Below are positions 55,615 to 64,000 of a DNA stretch of 64,000 nucleotides, in pieces. The DNA comes from Ancylostoma caninum (taxonomy: Eukaryota > Nematoda > Chromadorea > Rhabditida > Ancylostomatidae), in the NCBI GenBank assembly GCA_037903475.1, contig JBAJFG010000475.1, positions 62,001 through 126,000 on the forward strand, given 5' to 3'. Every line of letters starts with the position of its first letter. The stretch's first letter is position 1. A program made the translations under genes and the position numbers. The notes below the pieces were generated by a model. It had not been told where the DNA came from. It did not search any database and worked only from the letters and a program-made list of their open reading frames with translations.

Positions 55615-56925
55615 TAAAATTACCAGAGGTGTCCATGCTGTCCATGAGAAATTATTCCACACATAACGAAATCGGTCCACTAAAATCCCTAAAACGCTGA
55701 TGACTTCGGAAGCTCTGCTCTGTATTCGTTCCTATGTCGTTACTCCCTCTTTCAAGAGAGTGTAGAGAAATTAGAGAAGAAGAAATAAATGAAGATGTGC
55801 AACAATTGGTGGAAACGCTGAGACGTTAGTCTTGTACAACTCAACTCAACTCTCATCATTTTTAGAGCAAAATATGCTAACCCTCCCTACTAGGCTACAG
55901 CTACTCATATGCTTTTATACGGCAACACACAGGTCAGTAAACCAGTTATGAACAACTTAGTGTTCTTCCCAACATTCACGTTGAGATACTCATTGGAATG
56001 ATGTGGAAGTCAGCGGAAATCTTCTGCTTCCTCAGCGGAAAATTCGTCAAAGCGGAACTCTTCGGTATGAAACCAATCATCATACAAGCAGTATAAATGA
56101 AGGCAAGTTGATAAGTTTCGTACGCATATCTTCACAAAAAAAAGTTGAAGAAAGGGTGCGTAAAGCAACACGTCCACTTTAAATGCGGAGTCCAGAGCCA
56201 AACGTCAAAGAATTGGAGGCCATTAGAAATGCTACTCAAAACCGACACTTCATTCCTGTATCTCCTATCCCCCCTCCCTCCCCCACCACACTCCGAAGAG
56301 AAACTTGAATGGGGAACCAAATTCATGTCGTTCTCCCAGACCATCCCCTTTGGTCGCGTTTTTTTTTTGTTTCTCTGCGTAAAGAGCGACACCGTAGGAA
56401 AGTGGTTTGCCTATGTACTAAGGCAACAGTGAAAAAAAAAACAAAAAAAACTTTTCGATAGATATATCGAATAATCTTCGTAAAAACTCGAAGGTGAGCT
56501 TGGCGAATGAAAAGTGAGTAACTGAACTTGGATTTTCTATTATTTTTCCTGAATCTTTTAGACACCGCACACGGGAAAAAGCAAATTGTATTCTGCCAAG
56601 TTATCAAGTTATCGTTGTGAAAACTTCATGCCTTCCCCTTACACCGCTGCTGAATTTGAACGAGCCTGAGCAATTTCATCCACACTGAGTTACATAGTTA
56701 TTTGGAACTAGTTATAGTTGTATCCCCCTGTTTGGAGTAAATGCTGGATTTTGACCAAATTTTCCAGTGTTGGAGAAACAGCAGTAGAGCTTCGAATAAG
56801 AGGTCCGAGCGAATTTTTGTAACAAAAGATTCAGGTCAGTGTTGTCGTTAGGAGCTAGGCAACAATCCGCACAGCCAGTCACTACTTCATGTGACATAGA
56901 AAGCTTTTAAGGTGTTCAATTCAGA
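55615..56925. other. Intergenic upstream of the bHLH-PAS gene
   Basis: No element or gene recognised; promoter sequences of the bHLH-PAS gene may lie here. Confidence 0.35.
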
Positions 56926-57187
56926 ATGGAGGAACGAGAGCGAAAGTGCTTGAACGTGGCTGGCTGCCGATACCGTGCCTAGCAAGCAGCATTAGCATTC
57001 TTTACTAGCGGCATAATATATGCCCCTGTGGGGCCTTCGACGAATTATTCTACAGTCTCTGCATACAATGACGGCCTCAAACTCTCCAGAAATTCTTTCA
57101 TTCCATTGATTAGGCTACATTTAATGATCTAGCGTTTTGAGGACTTCAGCTGCACAGGACTGAATTGAACTAGGATCAGCGAGTACT

Positions 57188-60100
57188 ATGACCGATCAAA
57201 AGCAGATAATCTTCCGCGAAATCGACTCTCTCAAGCAAGCGCTTCCAGTGAGCGACGCAATCCTGGAGCAACAAGTTGGTCCTCCCAAGAAAGTCGTGCG
57301 GGTAGCTCTGGAATCCTTTTTCCAGGATCGTACCTCGGTCCTTCGCGTGGCCGCCATCTACCTCTCCATGAGGAATTATTTCACTCGCCAGGTGCTCTTC
57401 TCCAGGGACGTTATTGAAACGACATCTCTGATCCTACAGGTAACATGCCTAGAGTCCTAGAGGCCCGTTCTTGGCTAACAAGCCACTTCCAGGCACTGGA
57501 CGGATTCTGCTTTATTTTGGATGATCGATACCGCATTCTGTACATAACCGAGTCGGTGTCGACCCACCTCGGTTTCTCACAGGTACGCGCGCTCCGGTGT
57601 AAATGTATGACATTAAATTCAGTTAGCTTTGAATATTGGCCATCGCTGTTGCTTGATTTGCATGTTCCCGGCATTGTTTGCCAGCCCTAGTGCATAAAGT
57701 GCTGCTCTCTCACGCTCTCAGGTGCAAATGGTAGGCTGCTGTATGAGTGAATTCGTTCATCCGGAAGATTTCTCCGTGCTCAACCACGTCATGTCCATCA
57801 ACGTTGGAGTGCCACAAACGTACACACAGAAGTAAGTCTGGTTAAGCTCATTACTGAAACTCCTGGATAGGTGAAATTCTAAACTGGAAGAAAAGCCAGG
57901 TAGGGAAGGGGCTCAGCTACCGTTTCGTACTGTTTCCTTATACGGAAGATGAGCCTGAAAGGTGGGAATTCGTCCGTACAAGACAGTAAGCAGCACTAGT
58001 TTAAAGGCTGACAATACAAGTTCAAAACAGAAAAAAGAACTGATCACGGTTTGAAAAGTTTAGTATTTCCCAATATAGGGAAAGCGGTGGGAATACCAGT
58101 CATTTATAGACAAAAAAGGCAACTTTCCATGACTCAGTTTTTAAGGCTAAAAAAACCCTAATCAGGTACTGAAATTGAAAAAAAAACTCGATTATTCGAG
58201 GCACATAATTTCACCATCTCTTCGATTCTGGAATCGAGACGTAGGATCAACAGAGCAACCTACTCATTCTTAACATGCCTATCGTTTCTTTCTTTTGATA
58301 CGTATTGCTGAGATTAAAATTTGATCGTTTGCTCAAAAATCAATGAGTAGCGATTTCAATTCAGCAGCTCTTTAGGCGGAGACCAGAACTGCTGGTAGCA
58401 AAATTTCTCAATGCATACTTCGGGAGGGGAGACTAGTGGTGATGAATATATATGTGCTAATATATTTGTCATAGTACACTTATATCTATCAGCCTTTTAC
58501 TCCAATCTTTTGCCTGTTTATTGTGATTGATGGCGCATGATTTATTTTTCGCTAGTTGTTGGATAGTTGAATAGTTGGAGTACGAAGCCAGTCAATTTGA
58601 CTATGCACTATTAAGTAATTTGCGAAAAGCTACCCCCCCTCCCTCCTCTGAATTTTATTCTTCCAGCAATATTTAATTCAAATTTAGGTCCATTTTTGTT
58701 TACAGAAAAAAAATCATACAAATATCCACAATGGGATTGTAGTCCCCTAAAAACAACAAAACATTTTTTACAGACTGGAGTCCAGCACCCAATTCACACT
58801 GCGCATGACGTCGAAGTTGCCGAAACGCAGCTGTGGATTCATGTTCGCCGGGTACAAGGTGAGTTTCAATAAACAAAACAATGAAAATACACCGCAAAGT
58901 AGCCTACATACATTACCAAGGTATGCGTACTTGAAGGCTCAGCTCAGTCCAAGATTGAGATTTTTCTTTGGAAGGAAGAAAGGCCACTGCCTGTCTCATT
59001 CACTTGTCGGATACGTTACACACGTTAAAATAAATAGTAACAGAGTAGGAGCGAACGAAGTGTGGCAAACATTTTTCACCATATCCAGGCTGATCTCTTA
59101 TTTTTTGAAGCCAATACAACTTTAGCTTGTATTGTATCTTCATCATCTTCCACATATTCAAAGCTTTCTTTCAATCTAGGATGGCTTCGACGTTCACCTC
59201 TCTTCTTCTTAGTGGGTTTATACTCTATTTGTTCCCTCGGAGTGAGTGGAGATAGCCTCATACGACTGTTGCTCTTCGATCGTCACCGGGCTCACATTCC
59301 CTTGATCCCCAATACAACTTTATTGAGTGGAGGAGGCCAATGATCATCAGTCCTTCACATGCACCTTGAGACTCGGGAACTTCCAAGAACTGTTCTGCTA
59401 AAGCTTTGCATTACGCGTCGTTCAACAAACTGGACATACGAAACAAAAATATAGCGTATTCGTTGATAGAGTAACCACTTTAATAGTTGCTGTACGGTAC
59501 GTACGATTTTGAACTAATCTTTTGACCGCTCAAGATGGAGAGAGGTGGTACCCTTTGTCGATAAACAGGAATGTATCCGAGCAAAGCACCGTAGAGCCTC
59601 TTCAAGCTCAAATGTGCATGTCACATATGAGAAACTTGATCAGCTCTGTGGTAGGGAATACATGGAGACTTCACGAGGTTCGTGACTATGGCGGAGCAAT
59701 CTGGATAGATATGACGGAATCGTTGGCTCTCCGTACGCATACTGAGAACCCTTCAGGGGACATAAGGAATAAAAGAAGATAATGGTTGAGTCGCGCATTG
59801 GGACTGTATACTTCGGCGCAAAAAAAAAAATGGTTTCTTCACCTTAAAAGCCAGTGAGAGCGGACGTATATGAGAATTCTTTTTCAATTTACAGAGGAGG
59901 TTCTGCGGTTGCTTGACTGCATGATAGCTAGCTGCATTGCCGCGGTAAGCAGTGTATCTAGCACTATTAGAAAATAGTTGGCGTTAACCTAGAAAAACTT
60001 TGAAACGCAAGAATGATCACCTCCGACGTGACAATGCTCGTCCGCCCAAATAGTACATACGTATTGAATGGGTTCGAAAAAATGAGAATATGTGTTGGAT

Positions 60101-63100
60101 AGCCGCCGAAGTCATTGCTGCCTAGTATTATAGTAAACATTCAACCATTTCGTCTTGGTTAGAATAGCTTGTCCGCTTCAAGAGTACACGTCCCTTATTC
60201 GAGGTGCTTCGACATTGTTCACAGATTAGAGGCCAGATCCTCTCTCACCATCTGTGGTAGAAAAAATAAATTCGAGTGTATGGAATAAGGACGGGTGAAG
60301 GGCTTAATTTATGGAGAACATTTGGCTGATAAGTTTGAGAGACATCACCTTGCATCCGCTCGAGTAAATAAGTCTCTTTTCTGCATGCAAACAACTGTAC
60401 AGTCGCCGGGCCTTCTGAGTGTTTGGCAGGGGAGTTCTGCTTTCTAGCAAATATGTATCTTCCCAGTATGGCCGGCGATTCTTCAGTGTTCTTTTTTTTT
60501 TGCTCTTTCCCAGAATGCCAATTCCGAGTCAATCTCACATAAGCACCTTTTCAAGGCGTATATCATAAGAAGTATTTAATTGTCGTCCCGCCCCAAAATC
60601 CCTGATGAGCATGATAATATCTATCGTCCATCCCTTTTGCCGGAGACCTTCCATTCCCTCGAAATGCCCGCTCCAGCTGTAACGACCCTTCTCGCACGAT
60701 ACCAGTTTGCCTGAATCCGGCGCTAGGAACATATTGGACTGATCAGGCGAACAGCTCATCTGAGTCGCCTAGTACGTTAGAGTTCCCATACAGCTGGTTG
60801 AAGAGTGGGAATAGTGAGGCTGGGCATACCCGCATTGATTTGAGTTCCATTGTTCAGAATCAAAGTTGACTTCGACGTTTATTCTATCATGGCCGTTTTC
60901 AGCCATCATCCCCACCATTTGACTCAATAGCCGCTTGAGATCCATCGTTGTGAGGGCAATCGCTATTTTCGGAAAGTGATGAAGTATCTCTGTCTTAGTG
61001 ATGTTGCACACTTTAGGTGTCTTTGCTTGAGAACACCAAGTTCATCATGGGATTTGTTACCCGTGTTTTATTCCAGCACATATCTGTAGAGGCAAACGGA
61101 GAGCTACTGGGACCTTATTGGAGGTAACAATTCCACCTCTCACCGATGCATCATACAACATCCGATGCATCGTACAAATGTCTCGTGCTGTCATGTAGTT
61201 GTCAGAAAAGAATTTATTTGAAACATGAGTAATCAAGTCAAATATAGACACAATTATCACAAAATATCACATACTATTTGCACTAATATTGTAGACTGAA
61301 TTCCCACGCACACCGGTGTTGTGTGACCTCAAACTGGGTAATTAAACCTCTATGTATCTACTAATACTAGCACATACAAAAACGATACTAGCAGTGACCT
61401 GCGAGTGACGCTAGGCTACTCTAAAACTACTCTACCATAACTACAAAAGGAATTAATAGTTATGCAAAGTTGTAATGCTAGTGCTATATTGCTAGTGACA
61501 GAGACAGCATCACGGAAGTAAACAAAGACAAGTGAACAATGACAACGAGAATCAGTTACACGTAGAAAAAATTGATGAAGAGAAAAAAGAGTTCTCGACA
61601 GGAACTCAACTCTCAGCATCACTTCAGTTTTTGTACTTGGTTTGATATGATTAGCTGAGGAATTCGTGTCATTTCAAAAACAAAACAACTTCAACACTTG
61701 TCGAGACAACACAATAAATTCCAAAGCATGAAATGTTGAGAATACTGAACAAAGTTCAGCATGCATACTAGTACAAAAGTAATAATAATTACAATTATGC
61801 GAAGGATTGTAAACACATATGTACATACATACGTATGTACGTAGCACAAACCCATGCTATGTACTACAACTGTATGAGGTATGAATGAGATAAAGTAAAG
61901 GAAAATGAAAGCAAAAAAACATGCACCAGAGAAATGCATTCTCGATGTGACAAAAAAAAAAAGAAGAAAGCTGCGCACTGATTGTGGCAGCCGTACTTAC
62001 ACAGCAGTTTATCTATGCTTTTCATCTGTTCGCAGAAATGCAATGGTGCATGCTTTTTACCGAAGCTCACATTTGATGATGTTGTTCAATAATCAGTTCA
62101 ATAATAATAATTGCTCAATAATTGATCTCATTTTCTTCTAAACATGTAAGCGCTACCAACGATGGTACAATTGGCTTCGCGTACAAAATGAGTTGTGAAG
62201 TGTTGATTTTGCAGAAAGAAATAAATATGAATGCAAATCAATTACATGGGTCATTTTCTAATTTTTTTCCTTCAAGTAGTCAACTTCATGCACTGCCAAT
62301 TCTACATCACAACCTTTGAAAAATCAAAAACTGTGGAGAAATCTGTATAGTATATGACCTTGAGTTCAAGATGAGTGCCAAAATTTCAGCTGTTGATGGG
62401 TCTGTCTTGGACATCTTTTTAAGGTTTCAGAAACAGTTTTAAGGTAATGATATGAGGCACTATGCTACTGTACCAGTTTGCAAAAACTCGCCGTCTCAAA
62501 ACTATTCATGAACAATTGTTCTACGTACAACTACTCAACACTCGTGTAGCCTATCAACCAGCCATTCTTTCAGATACAGTTATGAAAATTTTCATTTCTC
62601 TCATTATAATGCTTGTGTTGCTCCCGTTCACCAATGGTATGAAGCAAACTGGCTCTATTACCTGTGCGCTTTAATGAAGACGCATAACATTCTATTTTTC
62701 ATATTCTGCTGGTAAAAACGATGTAGCTTGACTCTCCGCAGAAGAATTAAGGGAAAAGCGAATAATCGAATAGCGTTCACAGCGCTACACAACATGCAAG
62801 AGGTACTCTGATTGTCTGTGCATCCATATATTTCATTAATATCACCGTTATCATTCCCGTCTGACCCTCCTACTCCCTTTGTAGATCGGCCAAACAGGTG
62901 GTGAGGCGGGCCTCCACCTCTGGGACTTCCTGCATATGAAAATTTAAAGTTATCTGATAAAAACATTCGTTACAGACTATATTATGCACCGGATTTGTCC
63001 GTGGTATCGCAGTGAACGGAGTCGTAAGAGGCGAGATACTCCTAGCAAGCGGTCAAATGATCGACCGCCCCGGACTTCCAGAGGTGATTCGAGAGAACAT

Positions 63101-63642
63101 CTGCTTCTCTGAGCTAAACAAAAACCGATGTATTTAATAGGTACCTCTGAGCTCACAACAATTCTTGTTTCGTACCACTCCCGACCTTAGAATAGTATTC
63201 TGCGACTCGAGGTGAGTTTCTTTTTTTTTCATTTAGAGTTTTATGACAATCGCACTGCTAGATGGCAAGAAGCTAATTCAGGGTTGGAGAAATTTTACAC
63301 TTCAACCCAACTGATCTGCTAGACAGAACGCTCTACCACCTCATCACCGTAGAGGACTGCGAATCCCTTCTCAGGGCTCATATGATGAGTGAGACAGGTT
63401 TACTATTCTCACCCAGCTCGCCTAAAAATTGATTTATTTATATCAGTTCTGCGTCCGGAAGAATGTCAATCCGTCACGCAGTACGTCGGCATGTTCTGTC
63501 AAGGAGGAGGTCTAGCCACTGTGGGATTGCATCTCATCAAACTTCCCAGCAACCACGTTTCGACGACATTTTCCATATCCGTCATCTGCACACTAGTAGG
63601 GTCAGTTGCATTGACTTCTACGTCCTCCACTACTAGCGGATG
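57188..63642 (+). CDS. bHLH-PAS transcription factor (SIM/NPAS type), 3' end uncertain
   Basis: Exons joined by phase: 57188-57274, 57326-57439, 57493-57582, 57722-57831, 58774-58858, 62976-63083, 63141-63211, 63282-63388, 63447-63595 (or to 63642). Residues of about 8-50 form the HLH (REIDSLKQALPVSDAILEQQ, then DRTSVLRVAAIYLSMRNYF). PAS-A spans about 66-165 (ALDGFCFILDDRYRILYITE, HLGFSQVQMVG, FTLRMTSKLPKR...GYK). PAS-B spans about 205-305 (LFRTTPDLRIVFCDSR, DLLDRTLYHLI, LATVGLHLIKLP). The pattern is closest to Single-minded/NPAS1-3, in nematodes the hlh-34 group; cky-1/NPAS4 is the alternative. Such proteins dimerise with ARNT/AHA-1 and act in the nucleus, often in neurons. A possible first exon is 56926-56974 joined to 57174. 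A last exon may be near 63897-63970. Intron 5 (4.1 kb) holds a viral fossil. Confidence 0.85.
58859..60534. other. Intron 5 of the bHLH-PAS gene, left part
   Basis: No nested gene supported. Frames at 59062-59343 and 59522-59782 lack motifs. Confidence 0.4.
60535..61011 (-). pseudogene. Endogenous viral element: rhabdovirus-like L polymerase fragment
   Basis: One minus-strand frame from 61011 to 60535, interrupted by a TAG at about 60771, carries two hallmarks of the RNA-dependent RNA polymerase (L) of non-segmented negative-strand RNA viruses. FDSEQWN (about 60864-60844) is in the position of polymerase motif A, with the upstream helix ILHHFPKIAIALTTMDLKRL. WSGHFEGMEGLRQKGWT (about 60675-60625) is in the position of the highly conserved segment between motifs A and C. 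The order and spacing (about 60-70 residues) fit rhabdovirus-like L. The catalytic GDN box is not found, and the segment downstream of 60535 no longer resembles L. The same frame continues upstream to 61260 through three stops, without clear similarity. It is a non-functional genomic fossil inside an intron of a host gene, in opposite orientation. Family placement is from motif recognition only. Confidence 0.7.
61012..62581. other. Intron 5 of the bHLH-PAS gene, right part
   Basis: It may hold the decayed upstream part of the viral fragment (61057-61260, minus). An alternating ACATATGTACATACATACGT stretch lies near 61815. Otherwise AT-rich and unassigned. Confidence 0.35.
62582..62636 (+). 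CDS. Possible first exon of a small secreted protein nested in the intron
   Basis: After an acceptor-like CTTTCAG (62568-62574) and 7 leader bases, ATG starts MKIFISLIIMLVLLPFTN, a textbook signal peptide, followed by a possible GTATGA donor. If unspliced, it ends 11 codons later as a 30-residue peptide. The downstream exon is not identified; one acceptor at about 62885 gives only short continuations. Could be chance. Confidence 0.25.
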
Positions 63643-64000
63643 TAAGCTAAGATCAGATCGGCAGCGTTTCTAGTGAATTCTCCGAGGTCTGTTGACTGAC
63701 GGTTTTTTGCGCAAAGTTTTCGAATTCATAGAATAATTCTAAAAGATTGGCGACATATTCTCAGAAGAAGTAGGGGTGGGAAATGGGGAGGTAAGATCCA
63801 GCACTGCCCCAATGCGACTACTATTTTTTGTGGATAGCACCTGCACTGATCTTTTACATTCTTTTTGCATCGCTCAAAAGGCTACATATTGCAGGTATTC
63901 TCAGGTGCCAAGTTTTGTGGATATCCTACAAGCACTTCTTCCGTTTAATGAAAAACAAGCGATTGGTCTTGGTAAGCAAATGATTTCGAGCTCATAGCAC

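Noticed and set aside
60245..60538. Continuation of the viral polymerase fragment
   Set aside because: The frame is different and no polymerase motif was recognised.
1..64000. CRISPR arrays, bacterial operons, ribosome binding sites
   Set aside because: The sequence is eukaryotic; no regularly spaced direct repeats of that kind were seen.

Overview
The window looks like genomic DNA of a nematode, most likely a strongylid (hookworm-like) parasite. The signs are intron-rich genes with GT-AG introns and TTTCAG-type acceptors, AT-rich intergenic DNA, and a very dense, layered transposon load: mariner/Tc1, RTE, a CR1/Jockey-like LINE, Penelope-like remnants, and a family flanked by TTAA. The organism is an inference from family-level recognition; no species can be named from the sequence alone.

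Four multi-exon host genes on the + strand can be assembled by following splice sites and reading phase. (1) 16419-24642: the 3' exons of a secreted-type von Willebrand factor A (vWA) domain protein, with a 6.7 kb intron. (2) 40057-46011: a complete nine-exon gene of about 400 codons with degenerate EF-hand pairs. (3) 49170-54152: a complete five-exon, four-transmembrane (tetraspan) protein of 211 residues, with a TATA box and a polyadenylation signal. (4) 57188 to the right edge: a bHLH-PAS transcription factor of the SIM/NPAS type (helix 1, helix 2, PAS-A and PAS-B on eight confidently phased exons). Its clear basic DNA-binding segment was not found, and its 3' end lies at or beyond the edge.

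The left 15 kb is mostly mobile DNA. It holds a CR1/Jockey-like LINE (1-2395, minus), a decayed mariner (3313-4165), and a 1.56 kb Tc1-like foldback inserted in another repeat (4866-6420). It also holds a three-deep nest: mariner A (9188-15047) contains mariner B (10089-14566), which contains a nearly intact RTE retrotransposon (11347-14534) with a tRNA-like 5' head and a 16 bp target duplication. The middle (18-40 kb) holds a 117 bp minisatellite, several inverted-repeat elements, and a 5'-inverted LINE with a TTAA-flanked element in its ORF1. It also holds two Penelope-like endonuclease remnants and a second three-deep nest (TTAA element > mariner > hAT MITE). The tetraspan intron carries a second mariner B copy.

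The most unusual item is inside the large intron of the bHLH-PAS gene. On the minus strand at 60535-61011 is a decayed fragment of a negative-strand RNA virus (rhabdovirus-like) L polymerase, that is, an endogenous viral element broken by stop codons.
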